From: Novosphingobium mangrovisedimenti
GTDB lineage: Bacteria; Pseudomonadota; Alphaproteobacteria; Sphingomonadales; Sphingomonadaceae
Direction: 5' to 3'
Assembly: GCF_025153475.1 (NCBI RefSeq)
Contig: NZ_JANZXA010000019.1
Location: 1-43,214, forward strand
DNA length: 43,214 bases
Below are positions 34,397 through 41,848 of the stretch, piece after piece; position 1 is the first letter of the stretch; each line of letters starts with the position of its first letter. Under the pieces are notes generated by a model. The model was not told the origin of the DNA, did not search any database, and worked only from the letters and a program-made list of their open reading frames with translations. Both the position numbers and the translations under genes were made by a program.

Positions 34397-35464
34397 ATGA
34401 GGCGTTATTCCATCGCCAGCATTCCGGGAGATGGAATTGGCCGCGAGGTGGTGCCTGCCGCAATCGAGGTGCTGACGGCGGCAGCGGCCAAGTGCGGTTT
34501 CGTGCTCGAATTCCGGCACTTCGACTGGAGCTGCCAGACCTACCTCAAAACCGGCAAGATGATGCCCGATGATGGGCTAGACCGGTTGCGCGATCATGAT
34601 GCGGTGTTCCTCGGCGCGGTCGGCTTTCCCGGGGTACCCGATCATATCTCGCTGTGGGGGCTGCTGCTGCCGATCCGGCGCGAGTTCGAGCAGTACGTCA
34701 ATCTGCGTCCGGTGCGGCTGCTGCCGGGCATCGCTTCGCCCCTGCGCGACAAGGCTCCCGGCGACATCGATTTCTGGGTGGTGCGCGAAAACTCGGAAGG
34801 CGAATATTCCCAGATCGGCGGTCGGACCGGGACCGGCGAGAACGAAATCGTCGTCCAGCAGGCGATCTTCACCCGCCGGGGCACCGACCGCATCTTGCGC
34901 TATGCCTTCGACTTCGCTCGGCGGAGCGGGCGCAGGCATGTGACCAGCGCGACGAAGTCCAATGGACTCTATCATTCGATGCCGTTCTGGGACGAGCGCT
35001 TTGCCGCGATCGGCGCCGAATACCCCGATGTTGCCGCCGATCAGTATCATGTCGATATTCTCGCCGCACGCTTTGTGATGTCGCCCGAACGGTTCAATGT
35101 GGTGGTTGGGTCGAACCTTTTTGGTGATATCCTTTCCGATCTGGGGCCGGGAATCACTGGCACCATCGCTGTGGCTCCTTCTGCTAACCTCAACCCCGAA
35201 CGGCGGTTCCCTTCGATGTTCGAGCCGGTCCACGGGTCTGCCCCGGACATCGCCGGGCAGGGCATCGCCAATCCGATCGGCCAGATTTGGTCGGGTGCAA
35301 TGATGCTGGAACATCTCGGCGAAACCGAGCCCGCCGCGCTGGTGATGCGCGCACTCGAAACGGCGCTCATTGCGCCCGATATTGCGAGGACCCCCGATCT
35401 TGGCGGAAACGGGACAACCGCGGGATTTGCGCAAGCTGTTCGCAACACCTTGCTGGGGCTCTAG
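34397..35464 (+). CDS. Decarboxylating 2-hydroxyacid dehydrogenase (tartrate / D-malate / isopropylmalate dehydrogenase family)
   Basis: 355 residues from ATG 34397 (MRRYSIASIPGDGIGREVVPAA). It has DAVFLGAVGFPGVPDHISLWGLLLPIRREFEQYVNLRPVRLLPG, then FWVVRENSEGEYSQIGGR, the metal-binding VGSNLFGDILSDLGP and the nucleotide-binding FEPVHGSAPDIAGQGIANPIG. The sequence style fits tartrate/D-malate dehydrogenases rather than LeuB. Such enzymes oxidise a 2-hydroxyacid bearing a 3-carboxyl group and release CO2, D-malate giving pyruvate. This would add to pyruvate production by the operon. The TTG at 34391 is an alternative start. Confidence 0.9.
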   Translation: MRRYSIASIPGDGIGREVVPAAIEVLTAAAAKCGFVLEFRHFDWSCQTYLKTGKMMPDDGLDRLRDHDAVFLGAVGFPGVPDHISLWGLLLPIRREFEQYVNLRPVRLLPGIASPLRDKAPGDIDFWVVRENSEGEYSQIGGRTGTGENEIVVQQAIFTRRGTDRILRYAFDFARRSGRRHVTSATKSNGLYHSMPFWDERFAAIGAEYPDVAADQYHVDILAARFVMSPERFNVVVGSNLFGDILSDLGPGITGTIAVAPSANLNPERRFPSMFEPVHGSAPDIAGQGIANPIGQIWSGAMMLEHLGETEPAALVMRALETALIAPDIARTPDLGGNGTTAGFAQAVRNTLLGL

Positions 35465-35508
35465 CGGGAAAGCTAGCGGTCCCGGCGCTGACCAAAGGAA
35501 ACGGAGTG

Positions 35509-35793
35509 ATGGCTGCCTATTTCATCGGATCGATCAAATCGCACGACGAAACCTGGGTGGCAGGCTATATGGCCGCAGTTCCGGCGCTGGTCGGACGCCA
35601 CGGCGGGGAAATGGTCTGCCGTTCGCACGAGTTCGTCCGTTATGAGGGCGAGGGAGCCGCACCTGACTATGTCGTGGTGATCCGGTTTCCTTCGATGGAG
35701 GCGATCGACGCCTTCATGAACGATCCAGACTATGCGCCGCACAAGGATGCGCGCATCGCCTGCGCCACATCGGATATCTTCGCGATCGCCTGA
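35509..35793 (+). CDS. DUF1330-family small protein
   Basis: 94 residues from ATG 35509 (MAAYFIGSIKSHDETWVAGY), with GGAAACGGAG upstream. It has a ferredoxin-like fold of the dimeric alpha/beta-barrel type: LVGRHGGEMVCRSHEF, PDYVVVIRFPSMEAIDAFMNDPDYAPHKDAR. Members are often found in degradation operons and may bind or isomerise small intermediates; none has a firmly known general role. The longer open frame from 35287 overlaps the dehydrogenase gene and is rejected. Followed ten bases later by the membrane protein. Confidence 0.82.
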   Translation: MAAYFIGSIKSHDETWVAGYMAAVPALVGRHGGEMVCRSHEFVRYEGEGAAPDYVVVIRFPSMEAIDAFMNDPDYAPHKDARIACATSDIFAIA

Positions 35794-35803
35794 GGAGGCC
35801 GCC

Positions 35804-36214
35804 ATGAAGGTTCTGCGCACTTACCTGATTGCCGTGGGGATCTGGTATCTCTGCAATCTCGTGCTGCTCTGGCCGCCGGTCTATGCGGGGGCCCTGCGGC
35901 TGATCTACCCCGGTATTGCGCTGGGGCAGGGGACGCCGTCTTTCGGCCTGCTGCTTGATGCCTGGTTGATCGTTGGCATCCAACTGGCGGCAATCGGCCT
36001 TGTGGCGTTGTGGGGCGCGCGCGATCCGTTGCGCTACTGGGCGCTGGTTCCGGTGATCGTGCTGACCGAACTCGTCGGCTCCGCCTGGGACATCTATAGC
36101 GTCGTTTGGAGCGGAGAAGCCTTGTGGGTCGGCTTGACGACCTTGGCCGCGCATGCTGTGATCATGGCGGGTGCATGGTTTGCCAGGCGCGCGATGGAGC
36201 GGGATATCGTCTGA
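35804..36214 (+). CDS. Small integral membrane protein, possibly BphX-like
   Basis: 136 residues from ATG 35804 (MKVLRTYLIAVGIWYLCNLVLLWPPVY), with GAGGAGG upstream. Four membrane segments are visible: about 7-24, 44-66, 76-95 and 103-122. The length, topology and placement at the end of a ring-hydroxylating dioxygenase operon recall the BphX-like family of unknown function seen in biphenyl-type clusters. I offer that as tentative. Its stop codon directly abuts the stop of the convergent reductase gene (TGATCA at 36212-36217). Confidence 0.7.
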   Translation: MKVLRTYLIAVGIWYLCNLVLLWPPVYAGALRLIYPGIALGQGTPSFGLLLDAWLIVGIQLAAIGLVALWGARDPLRYWALVPVIVLTELVGSAWDIYSVVWSGEALWVGLTTLAAHAVIMAGAWFARRAMERDIV

Positions 36215-37147
36215 TCAATCAGGTTGAAGCCCGCGGGCGCGCAGCCGCGCGAGGATTTCGTCTGTGGCCGGGCAGGGCAGGTCGGCCTGTCGCGCGAAGC
36301 GGGGTATGGCCCCACTGAGGTGGACGAATTCCGACGGTCTGCCCGCTTCGAGATCGCGCTGCAGCGAACTGGTGACGTCGGGTGGAAAGCGGCCGATGAA
36401 GTCCAGCTTCTCGTATATGCAATCGGGCGGCAATTCGATGCCCAACGCCGCTGCGATCCGTTCGACCTCGGCCATGGCCTCGCGCAAAAGCGAGCTGGCC
36501 TGGGGATGGCCTAGCACCTGACCGACCTTCAGGCCGAACGCCGGGGCCACCGCGCCGATCGTCGCGGCCATCAGGAACTTGTCCCACAACGCTGGGCGCA
36601 TGTCGCCTGTCAGAGTGGTGGGGACCCCAGCGGCAATAAGGTCGCCCGCAAGGATTGCCGAGGCCTGTCCGGGAGCCGGGTCGGTTGCGCGATCGGCGAC
36701 CGGGCCGGCCAGCAGCGTGGCGGGGACGCCGGTGTGGCGCACGATCCCGTCTTCCAGCTCGAAGAAGCCGTGCATGCGTGCGCCAAGCACGACAGCGCGG
36801 GGCAGGGCGGCCTGGGCGATGCCGGGTGCTTCGACCCCATTCTGCACCGTCAGCAGCGTGAAGCGGCTTCCGCGCAGTGGTTCGAGCAGGGCAAGCGCGG
36901 ATTCGATCTGAAACGTTTTGGTTGCCAGGATGGCATGATCCGGCGGCGTTGCGGGATCGCATGCTGCGGACACCGGCACACGCACTTGCCGCTCGGCCCC
37001 GCCTTCGGACAGCAGCACGCCCGTGTTTCGCAAGGCCTCGAGCCGCGCTCCTCGGGCGATCAGCAGAACTTCATGCCCGGCGTTGTGCAACCGCGTGCTC
37101 AGGAAACTGCCGATTGCCCCGGCGCCGATGATGACAAACCGGCTCAC
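36215..37147 (-). CDS. PanE/ApbA-family 2-ketoacid reductase (second of two)
   Basis: 310 residues from GTG 37147 (VSRFVIIGAGAIGSFLSTRL). The Rossmann motif is GAGAIG, followed by VLLIARGARLEALRNTGVLL. It also has AILATKTFQIESALALLEPL, LTVQNGVEAPGIAQ, the helical-domain ALWDKFLMAATIGAVAPAFG and SLQRDLEAGRPSEFVHLSGAI. It is complete and clearly distinct from the PanE-like protein at 33370. The GTG lies five bases after the monooxygenase stop, so the two are coupled; the open frame to 37396 runs inside that gene. The natural substrate is unknown; a keto acid of the pathway is likely. Confidence 0.88.
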   Translation of the reverse strand: MSRFVIIGAGAIGSFLSTRLHNAGHEVLLIARGARLEALRNTGVLLSEGGAERQVRVPVSAACDPATPPDHAILATKTFQIESALALLEPLRGSRFTLLTVQNGVEAPGIAQAALPRAVVLGARMHGFFELEDGIVRHTGVPATLLAGPVADRATDPAPGQASAILAGDLIAAGVPTTLTGDMRPALWDKFLMAATIGAVAPAFGLKVGQVLGHPQASSLLREAMAEVERIAAALGIELPPDCIYEKLDFIGRFPPDVTSSLQRDLEAGRPSEFVHLSGAIPRFARQADLPCPATDEILARLRARGLQPD

Positions 37148-37151
37148 CGCA

Positions 37152-38471
37152 TCAGGCGAAGAAGCGGTTGTCCGGGCGCGGCAGGCCAAGATGGTCGCGC
37201 AGCGTTTCGCCTTCGTATTCGGTGCGGAACAGGCCGCGTGCCTGCAGTTCGGGTACAACCTTGCCGGTAAAGTCTTCCAGGCCTTCGGGCAGGTAAGGGA
37301 ACATGGTGGTAAAACCGTCGCAAGCGGCTTGCTCAAGCCAATGCTGCATCTCGTCGGCGATGGTCTTGGCGGTGCCGACAAAGGCCAAACCGCCATAGCT
37401 GCCGGCCTTCGCAGCGAGCTGGCGGATCGTCAGGTTCTCAGCTCTGGCCAATTCGATCATGAACCGCCGCGAACTTTTACTGGCGTTGGATTCGGGGATG
37501 TCGGGCAGGGGGCCGTCGGGATCGAAGCCCGATACGTCGTGACCCAGCATGCCGGACAGTGAATGGATGCCGCTGTCGTAGTGGACCAGGCTGTCCAGTT
37601 TCGCGCGCTTTGCGCGGGCTTCCTCGACGGTGTCTCCAACAACCAGGAATACGGCCGGCATGATCTTGATGTGATCGGGATTGCGTCCTACCGTCGCCGC
37701 CCGCCCTTTGACGTCGTCGTAATAGGCTTTGCTGCCTTCCAGCGTCGATTCCGCAGCAAATACGGCTTCGGCGGTTTCGGCAGCCAGCTGGCGGCCCGGG
37801 TCCGAGGCACCGGCCTGGAAGATGACCGGCCAGCCCTGAACCGGACGGGCGATGTTAAGCGGCCCGCTGACCGAGAAATGCTCGCCCTTGTGGTTCAGCG
37901 CATGCATCCGGGCGGGGTCGAAATAGATGCCCTTTGCTGCGTCCATAACGAAGGCATCGTCGGCGAAACTGTCCCACAGCCCGGTCACAACGTCATGAAA
38001 CTCGCGGGCGCGGTGATAGCGCGCGGCGTGATCTGGCTGGGTCTCCAGGCCGAAGTTGCGGCTGCTGTCCGGATTCGAAGTGGTCACCACGTTCCAGCCG
38101 GTCCGCCCGCCGCTGATGTGATCGAGAGAGGCAAAGCGGCGCGCGACATGGAACGGCTCGTCGTAAGTGGTCGAGGCCGTTGCGACGAGGCCGATTCGCT
38201 CAGTCACCCCGGCCAGTGCGGAAAGCAACGTGAATGGCTCGAACGAGGTCACAGTGTGGCTGCGCATCAGCGCCTGGCGTGGCAGGTTGAGCACGCCGAG
38301 GTGATCAGCCATGAAGAAATAATCGAACTTGGCAGCTTCAAGGCTGCGGATGAAGCGCTGGATCGCTGCCAGGCTGAAGTTCGCGTCGGGTAAGGCACCT
38401 GGATACCGCCAGGCTCCGGTGTGGATGCTGACCGGGCGCATGAACGCGCCAAGGTGAAGTTGCTTGGCCAT
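37152..38471 (-). CDS. Flavin-dependent monooxygenase, NtaA/SnaA/DszA (LLM) family
   Basis: A 439-residue luciferase-like TIM-barrel monooxygenase. It shows LHLGAFMRPVSIHTGAWRYP, FDYFFMADHLGVLNL, TERIGLVATASTTYDEPFHVARRFASLDHISGGRTGWNVVTTSNPDSSRNFG (strongly conserved in the NtaA group) and PVIFQAGASDPGRQLAAETAEAVF. Members use FMNH2 from a separate reductase to oxidise amines, sulfones or ketones. No flavin reductase gene is in view. It is the middle gene of a minus-strand set between the di-iron enzyme and the second PanE-like reductase, so it probably acts on the same compound class. Confidence 0.9.
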   Translation of the reverse strand: MAKQLHLGAFMRPVSIHTGAWRYPGALPDANFSLAAIQRFIRSLEAAKFDYFFMADHLGVLNLPRQALMRSHTVTSFEPFTLLSALAGVTERIGLVATASTTYDEPFHVARRFASLDHISGGRTGWNVVTTSNPDSSRNFGLETQPDHAARYHRAREFHDVVTGLWDSFADDAFVMDAAKGIYFDPARMHALNHKGEHFSVSGPLNIARPVQGWPVIFQAGASDPGRQLAAETAEAVFAAESTLEGSKAYYDDVKGRAATVGRNPDHIKIMPAVFLVVGDTVEEARAKRAKLDSLVHYDSGIHSLSGMLGHDVSGFDPDGPLPDIPESNASKSSRRFMIELARAENLTIRQLAAKAGSYGGLAFVGTAKTIADEMQHWLEQAACDGFTTMFPYLPEGLEDFTGKVVPELQARGLFRTEYEGETLRDHLGLPRPDNRFFA

Positions 38472-38495
38472 CAGTGCGTTCCCCGATCTGGAGGT

Positions 38496-38526
38496 ACGGC
38501 CGGACCATACCGAACGGTCCGGCCGT
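38496..38526. terminator. Perfect 11-bp intercistronic hairpin after the desaturase gene
   Basis: ACGGCCGGACC (38496-38506) pairs exactly with GGTCCGGCCGT (38516-38526) over a nine-base loop. It begins eight bases after the desaturase stop on the minus strand and precedes the monooxygenase ribosome site (CCTCCAG complement at 38490). No T-tract follows in the direction of transcription, so attenuation or processing is likelier than full termination. Confidence 0.65.
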
Positions 38527-38533
38527 TATTTCG

Positions 38534-39463
38534 TTAGGCATGCATGGCCTTGCCTTGCGCCTGGTCGAGTTCCCGGCGAACCGCAAAGTGGTCGTCATAG
38601 TTCTCGGGCTTCAGGGCGAAGGCTTTCTGGCGCGGGATGCGGTTGGCGTTGATTTCATCGTACTTGAGGTAATAGGCCTTGTGCATCCGGTAGAACGGGA
38701 TTTCCGGCCAGAGGTGGTGGATCAGGTGGTAGTTCTGATAAACCAGTAGCGGGTTGAGCAACCATTCCCAGCCGAACCGCATGGTTGTCGCCATGTAAGG
38801 GTCTTCGTCTTGCGCGATGATCGCGGGATGATGTGGCAGGATGACGAAGACGATGGCGATGATGAACAGCGTGATCCGCGACGGCACGAACCACAGCATG
38901 AACAGTTCCCAGCCGAAGCCGAAGTAAATTGCCGCAACGAACAGCAGCGCGAGGAGCGAATAGAAGACAAGCAGTTCGGTGCCATGTTTCTTGCGCACGT
39001 TCTGACCATATTTGACGAAATACCAGATGTAGGCACCATCGAAGAAGGTCCAGCGGAATGGAACCTGCCACCAGGGCGATTCATGCTCGAACCGGTCGGG
39101 GTCTTTGGGTCCATTGGTATGCGTGTGGTGCTTGTTGTGGACCCAGCGGAGCAGGACCATCGGGGCATAGGGAAAGAGGAAGAACAAGCCGATCGCGCCG
39201 ATCGAATCGTTGATCCAGCCAACGCTAGACAACGACTTGTGCGAGGCGTCGTGGATCACGCTGAAGAGCAGATATGTCACGAGGCCGTTTGAGATCGCAC
39301 CGACCCAAAGCGGAAGCATCGAGTTCAGCGCCAGGTACCAGGTCGTTGCGATCCCTGCCATGGAAATGACAAACAGGAGAGCCGTCGGCAGGGCGAGAAC
39401 GGGCGCCTTTCGCAGCTGTTCGAAATGCTCTTCGGACGATCTGGGAAACGCGATTGCAGCCAT
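38534..39463 (-). CDS. Fatty-acid-desaturase-type membrane di-iron enzyme
   Basis: 309 residues. The three histidine boxes are HDASHK (71-76), HNKHH (109-113) and HLIHH (246-250). Membrane segments lie at about 22-48, 53-70, 85-105, 165-187 and 193-211. This is the integral-membrane di-iron fold shared by desaturases, carotenoid hydroxylases and alkane/xylene monooxygenases. In a catabolic cluster beside a flavin monooxygenase it may hydroxylate or desaturate a lipophilic substrate rather than a membrane lipid; that is inference. It is divergent from the IclR gene and heads the minus-strand operon. A GAGGAAAGGAA site precedes the ATG. Confidence 0.88.
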   Translation of the reverse strand: MAAIAFPRSSEEHFEQLRKAPVLALPTALLFVISMAGIATTWYLALNSMLPLWVGAISNGLVTYLLFSVIHDASHKSLSSVGWINDSIGAIGLFFLFPYAPMVLLRWVHNKHHTHTNGPKDPDRFEHESPWWQVPFRWTFFDGAYIWYFVKYGQNVRKKHGTELLVFYSLLALLFVAAIYFGFGWELFMLWFVPSRITLFIIAIVFVILPHHPAIIAQDEDPYMATTMRFGWEWLLNPLLVYQNYHLIHHLWPEIPFYRMHKAYYLKYDEINANRIPRQKAFALKPENYDDHFAVRRELDQAQGKAMHA

Positions 39464-39580
39464 TACCCGGGTTCCTTTCCTCTCACTGGTTTAGAAGCGC
39501 CTAGTTGGGTTGACGCTTGGCCTCTTTGTCGTAATTGACTCAGGTCATGCTCTTGCACAATTTTGCCGCCTACACTATTC

Positions 39581-39597
39581 GTTGGACAATATGCAAC
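39581..39597. promoter_or_regulatory. 17-bp imperfect palindrome, candidate IclR operator
   Basis: GTTGGACAATATGCAAC has symmetric GTTG/CAAC ends and further matching positions within (GTTGnAnAnTnTnCAAC). It lies 38 bases before the likely IclR start, in the region shared with the divergent desaturase gene. IclR proteins commonly bind such short palindromes. A related half-site, GTTGCATGTAT, lies upstream of the dioxygenase gene. Confidence 0.5.
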
Positions 39598-39634
39598 TCT
39601 TTTCCCGTCATGCAAGGGGACTTCGGGCCGGGGA

Positions 39635-40507
39635 ATGCTGGTAATGGGAATACCGATGAATGCACGCAAGGCTAACCAGCTTGCAGGTAAAGGTGATGAA
39701 ATCGAACATCAGGCTACCGAGCGCTTGCCCGCCGAAGATTGGAGCGCGACTGATTCGCCACGCAAGGCTATCCAGTCCGTGGAAATTGGTGTTCGCGTCC
39801 TCAGGGCCTTGATGGATTGCCCAAGGGATGGCGCACATCTGCGTGAAGTTGCCGAGAAATCGGGTCTGTCACGCAGCCAGGCACACCGTTACCTGCTGGC
39901 TTTTGTCAACACAGGCGTTGTCGAGCAGAATGTCCAGAATGGCCGCTATGCACTAGGTGCATTTTCAGTTCGTATTGGCATGGCCGCCCTGGCGCGGGTG
40001 GAGCCGGTACGGATAGCGGGCGATAATCTGGCGAGTGTGCTGGAAGACCTGCAAACAACAGGGTTGCTGGCGGTCTGGGGTAATTACGGGCCATCGGTGA
40101 TTCGCTGGATCGATGGCGGTCTGCCCCTGTTTACCAGTTTGCACGTCGGCTCTGTTTTGCCATTGCAGGCTTCGTCCACTGGCATCCTGTATTTGACCCA
40201 TTGTTCACGAACTTTGACCCAGCCCGTCATCGAGCAAGAGCGCGCCAGCGGGCTGGTGGTTTCCGACGACGAACTGGAAAGGCAGATAGTCCAAGCGCGC
40301 GAGCTGGGATACGCGACCACACAGGGTACCGTTGTGCCTGGTCTCTCTGCCTTGAGTGTACCTGTGCTTGATTCCGGGAACAGGCTTGTTGCAACGATGA
40401 GCGTCCTCTCGCGAGTTCAGGACAAGCATTTTTATTCGAAGCCGAAGATCGAAAAAATCCGTTCAGCGGCCCTTGCAGCGAGCCGTGCGATTGGCTGGCA
40501 AGGGTAG
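39635..40507 (+). CDS. IclR-family transcriptional regulator
   Basis: About 290 residues. The N-terminal winged helix (SVEIGVRVLRALMDCPRDGAHLREVAEKSGLSRSQAHRYLLAFVNTGVVEQN) is followed by the IclR effector domain (LQTTGLLAVWGNYGPSVIRWIDGG, LHVGSVLPLQASSTGILYL, VPGLSALSVPVLDSGNRLVATMSVLS). Start uncertain: ATG at 39635, 39644 or 39656. IclR regulators typically control aromatic degradation operons in response to a pathway acid. It is divergent from the desaturase-monooxygenase-reductase operon and is the only regulator in the catabolic region, so it is the likely controller of both operons. Confidence 0.9.
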   Translation: MLVMGIPMNARKANQLAGKGDEIEHQATERLPAEDWSATDSPRKAIQSVEIGVRVLRALMDCPRDGAHLREVAEKSGLSRSQAHRYLLAFVNTGVVEQNVQNGRYALGAFSVRIGMAALARVEPVRIAGDNLASVLEDLQTTGLLAVWGNYGPSVIRWIDGGLPLFTSLHVGSVLPLQASSTGILYLTHCSRTLTQPVIEQERASGLVVSDDELERQIVQARELGYATTQGTVVPGLSALSVPVLDSGNRLVATMSVLSRVQDKHFYSKPKIEKIRSAALAASRAIGWQG

Positions 40508-40528
40508 CTTCTGGGTTTCCCAACAGAA

Positions 40529-40544
40529 ATGGACTCGCGTCCAT
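40529..40544. repeat. Short hairpin between the IclR and MFS genes
   Basis: ATGGAC-TCGC-GTCCAT, a perfect 6-bp stem 22 bases after the iclR stop. No T-run follows. It may be a weak terminator or an operator for the MFS gene. Confidence 0.45.
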
Positions 40545-40606
40545 ATTGGTAGACCGGCTTCATGGCGGGTGCGATGCCAGGCTTGACCATCCGCAAGGTA
40601 TAAACG

Positions 40607-41839
40607 TTGTCGCTGAACGATAAAGAACCAATTGGCAAACGGGAGTTCATCGGCATGATGGCGATGATCCAGGCATTGCAGTCACTTGGGTTTACAACGT
40701 TGCTTCCGGCTTTGGGTGCCATGGCAACCGATCTGGGAGCAAGCGGTTCAAACCAGCGGCAATGGGTCATCGGCACCTTCCTGATCTGCTCCGGCCTGTT
40801 TTCGCTCGTCCCGGGGACGATCTCCGACCGGCTTGGGAGGAGGCCGGTCCTGCTGGTTTGCATGGGTCTGTTCGCCCTGATCAATCTGCTTTGTGCTTTC
40901 GTGGCTGACTTTTCGGTCCTGCTGGCGGCCCGCGCGCTGCTTGGCTGTGCCTCTTCCGCCCTGACCGTCCTTCCTCTGGCGATCATTCGCGACCGCTATC
41001 AGGGCGAAGACATGGCCAAGCTGCAGGCCTTTGTCGCGATGCTGTTTATGGCAGTCCCGACCCTCGCCCCAAGTTTGGGTTATGTGATCTTTACAGCGCT
41101 CGGCTGGCGTGCCGTCTTCATCGTCATCGGGGTGCTGTCGATGGGAGTGTCAGCTTGGTATTTCTTCCGCATGGAAGAAACGCTGCCGCTTTCCCGGCGG
41201 CAGTCCCATGGTGCCAGTGAATTGTTCGGCAACATCCGCCTCGTTCTGACAAACCGCCGGTCGATCGGTTACGTCATTGGCATGGCCCTGATTTTCGGCG
41301 CTCACTTCGGCTTCATCAACAGCTCGCAGCAATTGATCGGCGAACATTTCGGGGCCGGCGGGGCCTATTCGGTAATCTTTGGCTTGATGGCGGGCTCGAT
41401 GATGCTGGCCAGCATTGCCAATTCTGCGATCGTACACCGTTTCGGCATCCGGGGGATCGGCCATGCCGCCATCCTGTGCCATTTCCTTGTGTCGATCGGC
41501 CAGATCTATGTGGCATCCCGACCGGGCGAAACCCTGCTTCAGTTCGTGCTTCTGACATCCGCGAACATGTGCTTGCTGATCACGGTCTTCATCAATTTCA
41601 CCGCGATTTCCCTGCAGCCATTCGGCAAGGTGGCCGGGGCCGCGGCCTCTGTTCAGACGTTCTTCCGTTTGGTGCTTGGCGCGGGGCTGGGCGCACTAAT
41701 CGGGCAGGCCTACAATGGTTCCCCGCTGCCTCTGGCCTATTCGTTCTTCGGGGTGGCGAGCGTGACCATCGTGCTTGTACTGTTCAGCGAAGGCTGGCGA
41801 TTGTTCGGGGGACCTATACCGGTTCAGGCTGCGAACTGA
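40607..41839 (+). CDS. MFS transporter, Bcr/CflA type (DHA1)
   Basis: 410 residues and 12 membrane segments. The start is probably TTG 40607, since a stop lies just upstream and AAGG precedes it; ATG 40655 would cut into the first membrane segment. Motif A-like GTISDRLGRRPVLLV lies between segments 2 and 3. The RALLGCASSALTVLPLAIIRDRYQGEDMAKLQAFVAMLFMAVPTLAPSLG stretch is typical of Bcr/CflA exporters. It may import the pathway substrate or export an intermediate. Its stop lies nine bases from the stop of the convergent CoA-transferase gene. Confidence 0.9.
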   Translation: MSLNDKEPIGKREFIGMMAMIQALQSLGFTTLLPALGAMATDLGASGSNQRQWVIGTFLICSGLFSLVPGTISDRLGRRPVLLVCMGLFALINLLCAFVADFSVLLAARALLGCASSALTVLPLAIIRDRYQGEDMAKLQAFVAMLFMAVPTLAPSLGYVIFTALGWRAVFIVIGVLSMGVSAWYFFRMEETLPLSRRQSHGASELFGNIRLVLTNRRSIGYVIGMALIFGAHFGFINSSQQLIGEHFGAGGAYSVIFGLMAGSMMLASIANSAIVHRFGIRGIGHAAILCHFLVSIGQIYVASRPGETLLQFVLLTSANMCLLITVFINFTAISLQPFGKVAGAAASVQTFFRLVLGAGLGALIGQAYNGSPLPLAYSFFGVASVTIVLVLFSEGWRLFGGPIPVQAAN

Positions 41840-41848
41840 CTGCGCCGC

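Noticed and set aside
34397..35464. 3-isopropylmalate dehydrogenase LeuB
   Set aside because: The context and the DHISLWGLLLPIRREFEQYVNLRP segment fit tartrate/D-malate dehydrogenases better, and no other leucine genes are present.
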